From: Azolla caroliniana
Taxonomy: Eukaryota; Polypodiophyta
DNA: 64,000 nucleotides
Assembly (NCBI GenBank): GCA_043228905.1
Contig: JBHGNT010000004.1
Span: 21,390,001-21,454,000 of the forward strand
Direction: 5' to 3'
How positions within the stretch are numbered: the first letter of the stretch is position 1; each line of letters begins with the position of its first letter. The notes beneath the pieces are model-generated. The model saw only the letters and a list, made by a program, of their open reading frames with translations. It searched no databases and was not told the DNA's origin. Below are positions 37,111 through 47,821 of the stretch, piece after piece. Both the position numbers and the translations under genes were made by a program.

Positions 37111-38833
37111 CAAATTGCTTGCCAATTCTCGGCATAGTTTTCGGATGCGCGACACCGGACTTGGCGATGCTTTGGTGGATGTGTACATTAAGTTCCTGAA
37201 CCTGGAGATACGGCACATCTCCGGGAAGGACAACACCATGACCGATATGCTTTTGAGAGCACGGTTCAATTATGAGGATGGCATGGTTTCGGAAGATGAA
37301 GAGGTCGGCGTGGATTTCTTCGAGTCGGCCCGACTGAGAGCAAATAGACACAACACTCCAGCCCTAAACCAATTCGACGAGGACGACTACGAGGGGGAGT
37401 GGCTGCTAATGGGGAGGTTCTTGAGCACGATGGCACCAGATGCAACATGGTCAAAGGATGAAGTAAGCCGGATCTGGAAGAAGGCTTACCGGTTCTTCTT
37501 GTGGAACGGCAAGATATGGCGGCATCTGAAGAAGCGGACCGGCGCGCCACTCCGGGTGGTGGCAAGGAAGGAGGAACAATCGACACTCCTGTTGGAATTC
37601 CACGACGGCCCCTAGTCCGGGCATCGAGGAACGTGGGCCACCTTCGAGAAGCTAAAGGAAAGGTATTGGTGGCCGGGAATGTATTGCGACGTGCATCATT
37701 TTGTAACGACGTGCGAGAGTTGTCAGATGCATTCCGGAATCCGGCACCGCGATGAACTGTGGCCGACCTACTCGCCAACCATACACTTCAAGTGGATGGT
37801 CGACTTGGTGATGATGCTGATCGGGGTAGGGCAAATGTGATACCTGGTTCTTGCACACGAGGATCTAACGAACCAAGTGGAAGGCCGAGCGCTAACGAAT
37901 AAGACTACCACAACTGTGTGTCGGTTCCTAGTTGAGGAAGTGGTTTGCCGGTACGGGTAGGTAGGGAAAATCGTGGTCGATCGAGGAGAGTTGGATGCGC
38001 AAGAAGCCGAAGAGTTGTGTGAATGGTTGGGGGCGTAGATTTCTCTCGCTACGGCGTACAATCTGGAAGCTAACGGAAAGGTAGAGCGCGGGCATGGGCC
38101 GATTATGAAGGCGCTAGTACGGGCATGCGGGGGACGAGTCCAAAATTGGCCGCGGCTTTTTCCTTATGCTTTATGGGCGAACCGAACTATGCACAGTTCG
38201 ATAACCGGGTACATGCCGACAGAGCTTATGTTCGGGCAGAAGCCAATCATGCTGGTGGAGCGGATGATTTCCTCCTGGACCGCGATCGACTGGTCAGAGG
38301 AGATGAGCACAGAAGAGTTGTTGGCCGCACAAATCTGCCAACTCGAGTGGAGGCCAGAGGATGTTGAACGAGCAAAGGCAAAGTTGTACACCACACGGGA
38401 AAGGAACAAGGGCCGGTTCGACTGGACACACCGGCTACGACCAAGGAAGATAGAGGAAGGAAACTGGGTGCTGGCCTACGAAGCAGCATCAACAATCAGC
38501 ATAGGGCTACACGGAAATTTGCGCAGAGATGGTTCGGTCCCTATGTGGTGACAAGCGCGAATGACAATGCCACGTACCACATTGCGGAGCTCGACGGGAT
38601 GAGGATAACGATACCGGTTGTGGGAAAGCGGATAAGGGCCTTCAAGAAGCAGCACGAAACAGAACCGGACTTGGAGATCGGGGGCGAGGACGGCGAACCA
38701 GAGGAGCCAGACTAGGATCAGGAGGTCGGCGGATCGGAGGAGGAAGAATAATCGAACAACCGGAATCCCCATCTCTCTCTCTCTCTCTCTCTCTTGGCAC
38801 ATACCGGTGGATGTGCGGTTTGGTGGGGGTGGA
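37111..38833 (+). mobile_element. Ty3 element C, right part (RNase H end and integrase), degenerate
   Basis: Continues the RNase H frame cut at 27,235, beginning at the counterpart of element B position about 60,563. The integrase HHCC region reads TWATFEKLKERYWWPGMY and CESCQMHS with stops and substitutions. The catalytic region is broken (for example TAG near 37,960 and 38,036). The integrase C terminus (RWFGPYVV) ends near 38,715. A hairpin (38,797-38,816) and a polypurine tract GGTTTGGTGGGGGTGGA precede the LTR. Confidence 0.85.
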
Positions 38834-39190
38834 TGTCGTGGGAAGTTTTGGCTACAAAGTGAAACAAAGCCGGATGCGCCCGAACGAGTGCTTATACGGG
38901 TGAAGACCAACATTGAGTCTCTATGTATGAACACATGTAAATAACGAAGGACTAGAAAATAGGATTTAATGGCTACTTTAAGGTCCCGCACGGATAGAGA
39001 AGAAGGTAGGGAGTCTGATGCAAGGAGATCGAGGAAATCTTTGTTTGAAGCATCTGACTTAATTACCTGATGTGACCGCCCTCTCTCTCCTTGGTCTATA
39101 AAAGGAGGGAGAGAGGACTGAACAGGGATCGATGTTTTTGGGAGGACGAGGTGCTGCCGGTTTGAGTGCCAAGCTCTCTCTCTCTATAGT
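38834..39190 (+). repeat. 3' LTR of element C, first part
   Basis: Starts TGTCGTGGGAAG directly after the polypurine tract, like the TGTCGTGAAG start of element B. TCTATAAAAGGAGGGAG near 39,096 matches the TATA region of B (CCTATAAAAGGGAGGGAG). It is interrupted inside its CT microsatellite by a LINE. Confidence 0.75.
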
Positions 39191-40986
39191 ACTATTATGG
39201 AGCAAAAGATAAGCACATGGGCAAAGAGTACACGCAAAAGAGCACTTGGGCAAGCCAGATTTAGACCAAAACACTCCACCGTGGATCCTTTGGTCACATT
39301 AAGAGTAATCATGGAAGAGAGTCGACTACAAGGAAAAACACTTTATTGTTGTTTTGTTGATTTCAAGAAAGCATTTGATACCGTACCACGAAGTGAGCTT
39401 TGGAATAGAATGGTAGACATTGACATGCCATTAGAGTACCAAGTTGTGGTTGCACGCCTATATGAACAAGTTAAATGCCAACTAAAAATGGATAGTGGAT
39501 TCTCAAAGAGCTTTTTAAGTAACATGGGGGTCAAGCAAGGATGTCCACTATCACCCACACTCTTTGGCTTATGTATTGATAAATTAGAAGAAGTGGTGAA
39601 TAAGGTTGCAAGAGAAGAAGGATTGAATGGCCCCAATTTGATGCAACATGTTATCTTATTGCTTCTATATGTAGATGATGTGGTACTCTTCTCATATGAT
39701 GTTGATAGTATGCAACATTTACTTGGGGTATTAGAAGAATTTTGCCATAGTAGTGGACTAGCAGTGAATGTAGAGAAAACAAAAATGATGACAGTGCAAA
39801 CCATCCAACCTCATCATTACCCTATGCTCACATATAAAGGTGAACATATAAAATTTGTTCAAAGCTTTAAATATCTTGGTATTGATGTACCCACCACAAA
39901 TAAATGGAGTGCATGCTTTGATTCTAGACTCCAAGCCGGTTGGAAATCATATTACCTTTTGGAGAACCAATGCAACCAAAGTGATACTTGTGGATGGGAA
40001 GTAAAATTAATGTTGTTCAATGCCATGGTAACTCAAGTATTGCTTTATGGAGTAGAAGTATGGGGTGGCACCATCTCTCTTAATGCATGGAACGAGATTG
40101 AGAAAATTCAAAAGATGTTTTTAAGGAGGCAATTAGGAGTTAAATGCACTACCTCTTACCAGGTTATGCTCTTGGAAACGGGTGTTTGACCCATAGAACT
40201 ATTGGCACTCCAAAGAGTATATAAATACATTACAAAAGTCAAGAATATGCCGAATCATCGATTACCACACCTTTCTTGGAATGTTGGATGTAAGCTACAA
40301 AAGAATCATAAAAGTAAGATTCTCTCATCTGGTTGGGTTGTTGACATAAAGAATTGGTTTAGAAGATGGGGCGTGGATGATCTTTTAGAGCTTTTAGGCA
40401 ATGCTATGCAATATGTAATGATTGAGGAAAGGTTGGTGGAATCATTAAGGATGAAGTGGGAGGATGCTAAGAGGACAAAGCTAGAATACTACATTGCAAA
40501 TGTCAACCCTGAATGTTGGTCTCAATATAAAGCAAGAATGTCTATTGATCGTATCCAACCTTATCTCATTACCAATATGAGTAGCAATGCTCGTAGAGCC
40601 CTTACACTACTTCACACTCGATCTCACAAGTTAGGTATTGAAGTTCCATCATGGTATCAAAATGTAACGAATTTGAAGACATGTAAAGTATGCAATGAAG
40701 GCATGGTAGAGGATGAATGTCACTTGCTCTTCACATGCTCGACATATAGTGCAATTCGTTCAAGATATGTTGACATACTATGAGGGAGTGATAACTTAAG
40801 ATCCATACTTAAGACACCACCTAGAAAGTTGAGCTCATATGTGTATGCTTTATTAACACATAGAGACTTTGTGCTTCAACATATGAATACCTCTTCTTAG
40901 GAAGGAGACATATATCAAGAACACATGTATACTCTGGTCCCATAGGTCAAAATTGGCCTCTTTATGGACGATAAAAATTCTAATTC
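39191..40986 (+). mobile_element. 5'-truncated LINE with RT domain, inserted in the LTR of element C
   Basis: A frame from about 39,197 to 40,783 carries one internal TGA (40187-40189). It encodes non-LTR reverse transcriptase motifs: FVDFKKAFDTVPR, GVKQGCPLSPTLFGL and LYVDDVVLFS, then FKYLGIDVP. The C terminus has CKVCNEGMVEDECHLLFTC, a zinc-binding motif typical of LINE ORF2 ends. Endonuclease and the first RT blocks are missing. The 3' end (about 40,970-40,986) is a short tandem ATTCTA repeat rather than poly(A), as in RTE-type elements. Both junctions fall in CT repeats. Confidence 0.8.
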
Positions 40987-41401
40987 TAACTCTCTCTCTC
41001 TCTCTCTCTCTCTGTCTTGTGCCCGGTTTTGGAAGGGAACCTCTGCTTGTGCAGGAAGCCCATGAGCTCCCGACCAGAGGTTCTTCATTTTGTTTCTTTA
41101 TGTGTGTGAGCGTGTGCGAGTGTCTCTCGTGAGCGCTTCACTTTGTCACCGGCCGCGCCTGGTTGTATTCCTTGGTTCTTTGTTAATCACTTATCGATTG
41201 AGCTCCCTCTTGTGTTGGGGTTTCTGTGTTGTTCTTACTTGTTTCGTGTTAACCGTGCCCGAGCTCATGTCTTAAGTCCCGTTTCCGACCCTTGTTGCGT
41301 GCATGTCCGAGTCTGCTAGCCCGTGCGTCTGCCGCTGCTTCTCGGTTTCCCGACCGGGCTTGAACCGGCATAGCTATACGGACCAATCCGGAGAAGCTAA
41401 C
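40987..41401 (+). repeat. Probable remainder of the element C LTR
   Basis: Begins with the (CT)n run cut by the LINE and continues with pyrimidine-rich sequence including TTCTTTGTTAATCA, similar to the U5 of element B (GTCTTTGTTAATACA). No clean CGACA end was found, so the right boundary against copia element F is uncertain. Confidence 0.4.
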
Positions 41402-41978
41402 TGAACCGTAACACAAGCCTCCCTTCTTCCTTTTCAACTCCTTGGTCTGAGACCCTCGCGGTCCCACCCGCTCTAACATGTGCACGCGGAATACTGCGAC
41501 AACGAACAACAGAAAACAGAAATACAAAGAAACAAGATATTTTACGTGGAAACCCTGAAAATGGGAAAACCACGGGAGCCAACACACTTTGAACTGAATC
41601 AGTATATCGAGAGGAAATATACAAAAGACTCTAATGCAACAACCTTGAGCTTCTCTTCGTCTAACAGACGTCGGTAGAGTTACAACTCTCTCTCTCTCTC
41701 TCTCTCTCTCTGACTCTCTAGTTATAGAGGCAACAACCCACAATAACTATACAACAATAATCAAATTCAACTTCAACTAAACATAATAGTTGCCCTAGGT
41801 AGATTTATACTAATACAATATTTAAGGCTATTTAAAAATATAGCCCACAAGGGCACATTAAATCTATTTACAGATATAGCCTCGAGTCGGCTTCGACCAG
41901 CCGAATGGATTCGGATTCGATTTTTTGGCGGAGGCACTCGTGCTCCTCTTCCCATCCGGAGGAACCTATTTCCTAACA
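41402..41978 (-). repeat. 3' LTR of copia element F
   Basis: On the minus strand it starts TGTTAGGAAATAGG after the polypurine tract and probably ends GTTACGGTTCA (41,402). It contains a (CT)n run (41,683-41,712) and shares blocks with the LTR fragment at 19,912-20,298. The distal boundary is a best guess. Confidence 0.6.
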
Positions 41979-42312
41979 AACTCCCCCTTCACTCCGACAT
42001 GGGGTGTTTCGTCAATCTGACCCTTCGTCGGCACATGTTGAGCTCTTCTGATGATAACACCTTCGTCATCATGTCGGACCTGTTCTCCGATGTGTGTACC
42101 TTCACTAGAGCAAATTCCTTCTCTTCTACCAGCTCCCTGAGCCAATGGTATCTCCTTTGGATATGCTTGGTTCTCGAGTGGTAGGCGACATTCTTCGCAA
42201 GTTGGATGGCACTTTGGTTGTCGCAATAGAGTCAGAATTCCTCCTGTCGAATCCCATACTCTCTGATGAACTCCTTCATCCACACTTTTTCCTTGCCAAC
42301 TTTTGCAGTAGC
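41402..42312 (-). mobile_element. Copia element F, 3' LTR and RNase H end only
   Basis: The minus strand from 42,312 to about 41,995 encodes the end of copia RNase H: KVGKEKVWMKEFIREYGI, then LYCDNQSAIQLAKN, HSRTKHI and HTSENRSDMMTK. A purine tract AAGGGGGAGTT precedes the 3' LTR. The element is cut at 42,312/42,313 by the LTR of element G; the rest of F would lie beyond G and D. Confidence 0.8.
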
Positions 42313-42418
42313 TGTCAAGAAAAGTACTAAAACATAGAGAGAATTAGTACTAGAGAAGGGAAGTACTATTATTACTAAGAGGACGGACTGTGTAAGACTC
42401 ACGAGAGAGAGATAGCGA

Positions 42419-42464
<46 letters not shown>

Positions 42465-42808
42465 GATCATAACACATGATATATTATGTGAAGAGTAAGT
42501 ACAAATAACTATGAGGCTTAAGACTGGCGTTGAACCAATTTGGTTCGAAATAATGCCTTGTGCCTCTTTTTATAGTGTTCTCAGGGATAGTCCTGAAGCT
42601 TCTAGAATGTTTTAGAGAAATCTGGAATATATAATAATTTTCTATAGTAAAACTTAAATGAAAATAATATCCTACGTATTACAATAGATAATGTAATGGT
42701 TAAGAGCTCGACCCATATAACATACATATTACAATAGATAATGTAATGGTCAAGAGCTCGACCCATATAACATAAGGTTATGGGTTCGAGTCTTGCCATA
42801 TCCTCACA
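42313..42808 (-). repeat. 3' LTR of element G, with tRNA-like and duplicated blocks
   Basis: 496 bp. A TATAAAAAGAGG box lies near 42,566-42,575 (minus). A long (AG)n run occupies 42,420-42,460. Two 50-bp tandem copies lie at about 42,676-42,725 and 42,726-42,775. On the plus strand the last of these plus the LTR end contain A-box-like TGGTCAAGAGC and B-box GGTTCGAGTCT spaced as in a tRNA. Confidence 0.85.
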
Positions 42809-45800
42809 CTATCCCCCCTTAAGATGACGAGTGTCACGAGTCGGCGCTGATTGTGGACTGAGTTTGTCCTGCCGGAAATAAGCAAGAAGATCCTGAGCAT
42901 TGGCGACATGCTCGACGGGTTCCCAAGTACGTTTACTCGGACTATAACCGAGCCAATCGACCAAATAATAAAGTTTGTTGCGAACAAACTTGGAGTCGAG
43001 GACGACAACAACTTCATACTCCGGGCCGATGTTCAAGTCAAGCGGGGGCAGTGGTGGTGTAACACAATCGGGAATAATGTTGGCCTGATAAGGTTCGAGA
43101 AGAGAACTATGGAAAACCGGATGTATATGAAGGTGCAAAGGAAGATCAAGGCAGAACGTGAGATCATTAATCTTGCTGGTAATACGGAAAGGACCAAGTC
43201 ATCGATAATCCAATTTGTCGTACGGTCGAGTTGTCTTGATGTGACGACGTAAGAGCCATACTCGATCTCCGATGGCAAAAGAGGAGGGAAGCCGATGACG
43301 ATCTGCATAAGTCTTCTGAGTGTGTTGAGCATGACAAAGATGAGTAGATAGATCCGTCTGAATCTAGCGTAGCCTCTCTAGATGATCCTCGGCACGAGGA
43401 TTGGTAGGTAGCTCCGGAGTGTCGATCGTAGACCAACGAGGATGAGAATTGGTATAAGCGTAAAATGGTGAGACTCGAGTCGAGGAGTGAATAGTGTTGT
43501 TATACACAAACTCTGCAAAGTGGAGAATATCAGCCCAATCGTCTTGTTGATAACTTAGAAAACACCAAAGATATTGTTCCAGCGTTTGATTCGTTCGTTC
43601 CGCTTGCTCATCAGTTTGGGGATGGTAGCCGGAGGAGAGGTTGCAAGAGACCTTGAGCATCTTGAAGAGATGGTTCTAAAATTTGGAGACGAATTGAGGT
43701 CCTCGGTCACTGATGATAATGTCTGGGAGGCCATGATGCCGAAACACCTCACGCATGACAAGGGTTGCGGTTTCCTCACTAGTGATGGCCTTAGTACAAG
43801 GCACAAAATGTGCCATCTTAGTATATCGATCAACGACGGTTAAGATAGCATCGAAACCCTTCGAGACTGGAAGATCTATGATAAAGTCAAGACAAATGGA
43901 CTGCCATAGCTTACTTGGAATTGGTAAGGATTCCAAAAAGCCATATGGATGATGTTGTGGCCTCTTTGCTCGGCAACAAGCATCACAGGTCCGAACATAG
44001 TCGTCGACAAAACGTCGCATATGGGGCCACCAAAAGGATCATCGAACTAGATCCAACATCTTAGTACTACCGAAATGTCCAACTGTATGGGTGTCATGAC
44101 AATTTTGGATGATTTGAAGGTGACAGGAGCAATTAGGAACATACACGAGCTTTTTAAAGAATAATAAACCATCATGATATTCGAATTGTCGGTAGTCCAT
44201 ACTTGGTTGTTGAGACTGGGAACAGGATGCACGAGAGGCATTAATTTGCGTTAGAATGGCTTGAGCAAAACTATCTATCTTCAAGTTGGCATGTATGGCA
44301 TCGATAATCCGGGAATCCAGTGCAGTGTGAAAATTCCGCGTTGTGTGCAAACGTGTTGATCCCAAGATTACCTGCTTTTGATTATCAAATGCTGGATCAC
44401 CTGGACGAGGTGCAAGATATGAACGTCGCGATAGTGCATTTGCTTTTCCTTGCTGCTTCCCAGGCCGATATGTGATTTTGAAGTCAAAACGCATGAGGAA
44501 TTGGGCCCACCGAGCTTGCCGTCGATTTAGTACACGAGCGTTTTGGAAGTAAGCAAGATTTTTGTGATCACTGAAGACAATGACCCGATGAGGAGAGCTG
44601 TCTAAGAAGTGCCACCATTGCACAAATGAATCCACGATGGCTAATAACTCCCTATCATGTATCTCGTAGTTAATTTCTGCAGCATCAAATTTGCGGGAGT
44701 GGAAAGCCACAAGATGTAACTTTTCTTTATCTCCTTGTTGTGAAAGGATGCTACTGAGGGCGAAATCCGATGCATCAGCCTCCATGATGAATGGTTTGTT
44801 TGTATCCACATGAGCTAGAATAGGATCTGATGTAAAGGCATGCTTAAGATGCATAAAAGCCATGTCCGCTTCATTGGACCAAAGAAATGATTGTCCCTTC
44901 TTAGTAAGCTATGTCAGAGGTAAAATAATCTTTGAGTAATCTAGTATAAACTTGTGGTAGAAGTTAGCAAATCCTAGGAAACATTGCACATCTTGTAACG
45001 AACGTGGAGTTTGACACTCTAGCATAGTTTGGACTTTAGCTGGATCCATGGAGATGCCTTTCGAGGAGATGACATAGCCTAGAAATTCCACTTGCTTGGA
45101 GTCAAAGCTACATTTTTCTAGTTTGGCATGAAGACCATGCTCTCAGAGTCGTTTTAGTACTAATAGTACATGAGAATCATGCTCCTCTTGGGTCTTCGAA
45201 TAAATCAATAGATCATCTAGATAGATGATCAAACAGATATCCAAGAGATCTCTGAATATATCATTTGCCATGTGCTGGAAGATTGCGGGTGCATTGGTTA
45301 GACCGAACGGCATAACTGTATACTCGAAGTGCCCATATCGGGTGCGAAAAGCGGTCTTCCATTCGTCTCCCGGTCGGATCCGCACGAGGTTATATGCTCC
45401 TCGTAAGTCGATTTTTGTAAAAAACTTGGCACCATTTACACGTTCCAATAGACTTGATATAAGGGGAAATGCATACCTATTCCGAATGGTGACCTTATTC
45501 AAGCCACGGTAATCAACGATGAGACGAAGGGATCCATCTTTCTTTTTGACAAAGAAAATGGGTGCACCGGCCGGAGATTTCGAATGACGAATAAACCCGC
45601 TTGCCAAATTCTCTTCTATGTAGGCTCAAAGGACTTCCATCTCAGTTGGTGACAAGTTGTAAATCGGTCCCCACGGTGGCTCTGTTCTTGGTTGTAAATC
45701 GATGGGACAATCATAGGGACGATGATGAGGAAGAGTACCAGCTGTGACCTTGTCAAATACATCGGCATAAGGATGATATTTTGCGGGAAGTTGAACTAAG

Positions 45801-45870
45801 GATTCCTTTTTAATAGTGCTGGAAGGATGTACTGATATTGCAAATAGAGACATTGACTCCTTGGGTCCTT
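42809..45870 (-). pseudogene. Element G pol: RT, RNase H, integrase and chromodomain, with in-frame stops
   Basis: All pieces share one minus-strand frame separated only by stops (for example at 45626, 45143, 44909, 44039, 43676, 43364). The RT has [25 protein letters not shown] and [11 protein letters not shown]. RNase H has MEADASDFALSSILSQ and INYEIHDRELLAIV. Integrase shows LDFIIDLPVSKGFDAILTVV and IISDRGPQFVSKF. At the C terminus a chromodomain is clear: YYLVDWLGYSPSKRTWEPVE. The stop codon TAG (42811-42809) is formed by the end of the polypurine tract, flush with the LTR. The [13 protein letters not shown] and FDFKITYRPGKQQGKANALS style resembles Tcn1/sushi-type chromoviruses more than plant CRM or Tekay; this is an inference. 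Confidence 0.85.
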
Positions 45871-45933
45871 CTTCATGTTACCGATTAGGAACACAATCTA
45901 TGGTCAGTCCTTCGACCTAGACCTCAAAGTGAC

Positions 45934-46344
45934 TGTGTGACAACGAATGGTAGCATCTGCGCGTAATACTTAGTGGGATACCTCCCGTAACCTGGCAGCG
46001 TATAAGGATGACGGCTACAACCGAGCTCCTTAGATAGTGGGCTAGCACACACACTGTTACTCACGTCTACGCTCTTACAACTGTGCTACGCCACCAAGGA
46101 TTACAAACACACAATAGATTAACATAAGATACGCACAGATATCAGAGAAGATAGAACTCTATTAAGATACGCCTTTTACATTCAAAATTACACGCTACCT
46201 CTATCAGAGGTTTTCTACCCTTTATATACGCAGGGTCTTTTAGCCGTTCATGCTTCCTGCGTGAACCGTTTACATGCGTTAATATATTACTCTATTCCAT
46301 ATTACTGTGCTCTTGTCCGTCGGTTACTATTCTGGCGGACAACA
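45934..46344 (-). repeat. 3' LTR of element D
   Basis: On the minus strand it starts TGTTGTCCGCC at 46,344 and ends near 45,934 (plus strand TGTGTGACAACG). At about 411 bp it is close to the 420 bp of element A. TATATAAAGG on the minus strand near 46,221-46,230 is a likely promoter. The outer end may shift by two bases. Confidence 0.7.
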
Positions 46345-47246
46345 CCTGGCACGCTTGTGGGACAGTGCCATGGCACGTCGGACCCACCCCTTTAATCTTC
46401 CTCCAAAATGGCCCTGATGTTTGGTTTTGCTACGGTGTCCATGTCCGGGAACGACGTAGGGCCCGTAGGCGCGTCGTTGTGTGGTTCCCCTGCTTGGTCG
46501 GGAGGGCTTCCCATGGTGTCGTTGTCGTCTTGTGTGGGCGGTCCGGGTTCTGCTGGCTCTTCTTGGGCTATTGGGGTTGGTTCAGTCGTCTGCGGGCTTG
46601 CGGTAGGTCGCGGCTTTGTTTCGTCTGTCACTTCCTCCATGATGTCGGCCGTCGTTGTATGCTATGGAGAGTGGGGTTGCGGTTCCTCTTGGTCTAGAAC
46701 GTTCTCCGTGATGTCGGCCGTAAGTGTATGCTCCGGTGGGTGGGGTTCCACTTGGTCTGTGGTTTCGCTGTCTGGTATTGCGGGGGACTCCGCGCACCGT
46801 TCCGTGATGTTCACCGTAGTGGTAATTTCTGGTGACATGGCCTGAGGTTCCTCTTGTTCGGCAGTATCCGGAATTGGTGTCGTGATGGATTCCTCGTTTG
46901 TTCGCGTGCTGCTAGCTTGCGTGATCTGGTGAAATAGGTCCTCCTGGCTTTCGCCAAAATCATCTAGTAGTTGCGCGAGTTTCTTGGAATGTTGGTCCGC
47001 TAGCGTGCGGTAGTCCTGCACTAGGTCCTCACGTACTGCCGCAATGCTTTCCTCATTGAGTTTGTAGAACCCTTGGCCGTCTTTCCTTCGGTTCTCCCAG
47101 TCCGCTCAATACGTATGCAATTCTGCTGCTTGTGCAACCCACGCCATCCATCCTTTGTCTAGTGCCGATTTTAATTGCACCGTAAACCTCTCTCGATTCG
47201 TTTGTAGAAGGATGCGCATGTTGTCTGTTATGGCTTGGCAACAGTT
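46345..47246 (-). pseudogene. Element D ORF2, C-terminal part
   Basis: Aligns to the end of element A ORF2: AELHTY then a TGA, ADWENRRKDGQGFYKLNEES and QDYRTLADQHSKKLAQLLDD correspond to A's AAELQLLRADVENRRKEG and DFQALAEDQLEQVRQLVAQL. It ends in an acidic Glu/Pro/Thr-rich tail. Continues the frame broken by element E at about 52,441. Confidence 0.75.
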
Positions 47247-47618
47247 TGTTGAGCGGCAAGCTCAACCGGAGCTGGATTGGCTGAATAAGCCGGAGCCGGT
47301 AAGCGAGACGGATCGGGCGAAACGAATCGGGCGAAACGAATCGGGCGAAACGAATCGGGCGAAACGAATCGGTATGACGGTGAGCAACCGAACCGGCAAG
47401 CAGTGGAGGCCGGGTGCAATCCGTAACCGGAAGTCCAATCGGAAGCCTAGTATAGGATAGACTACTAGGTAGCTATAGTCTCGTAGTAAGTGTTAGATGC
47501 TCGTGTGAGCATTGAAGTACATGGTACTTCTGTCAGTCCCAAGAGGACTTGTATAAATAGTGGTACTTAGCACAGTGTGTAGATACAGAGTCTTGATATA
47601 ATTTTGAAATTGTGTTAT

Positions 47619-47680
<62 letters not shown>

Positions 47681-47727
47681 TGTGTGTTGTTCTCTGTTTT
47701 ACGCTTCCACAAACACTTACGTTTACA
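47247..47727 (+). repeat. 5' LTR of copia element E
   Basis: About 481 bp, TGTTGAGC...GTTTACA. TATAAATAG near 47,552 is the likely promoter. Four 14-bp tandem units (AATCGGGCGAAACG) occupy about 47,311-47,372 in U3, and about 29 CT units occupy 47,619-47,677. The left boundary is inferred from the TGT/ACA ends. Confidence 0.7.
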
Positions 47728-47739
47728 TGGTATCAGAGC
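47728..47739 (+). promoter_or_regulatory. Primer-binding site of element E
   Basis: TGGTATCAGAGC is the classical plant copia site complementary to the initiator methionine tRNA and starts directly after the LTR. Confidence 0.9.
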
Positions 47740-47821
47740 GCGAGGGTTGAGAACCTCTGCTGCAGACATTTACTCTTGAGAAGAAAACCCTAACAGGTCG
47801 AAAACAGACACATTAGAAGAC

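Larger units (their letters stand above)
42313..45933 (-). mobile_element. Chromovirus-type Ty3 element G, right-truncated by element D
   Basis: Minus strand: 3' LTR 42,808-42,313, polypurine tract AAGGGGGGATAG, then upward the integrase, RNase H and RT of one pol frame. LTR ends are TGTGAGG and CTTGACA. The 5' part (gag, protease, 5' LTR) is absent here because element D interrupts G near 45,933; it should continue to the right of D, outside the window. Confidence 0.85.

Noticed and set aside
41340-41400. Possible gag sequence of the B/C family after the C LTR
   Set aside because: GGGCTTGAACCGGCAT resembles part of element B near 57,300, but the match is too short and degenerate to support another copy.
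42700-42800. Possible tRNA gene
   Set aside because: A-box and B-box-like motifs are present but no acceptor stem or cloverleaf closes. They lie inside the element G LTR.
47533-47769. Minus-strand ORF with an Arg-Glu run
   Set aside because: The run is a translation of the (CT)n repeat in the element E LTR.
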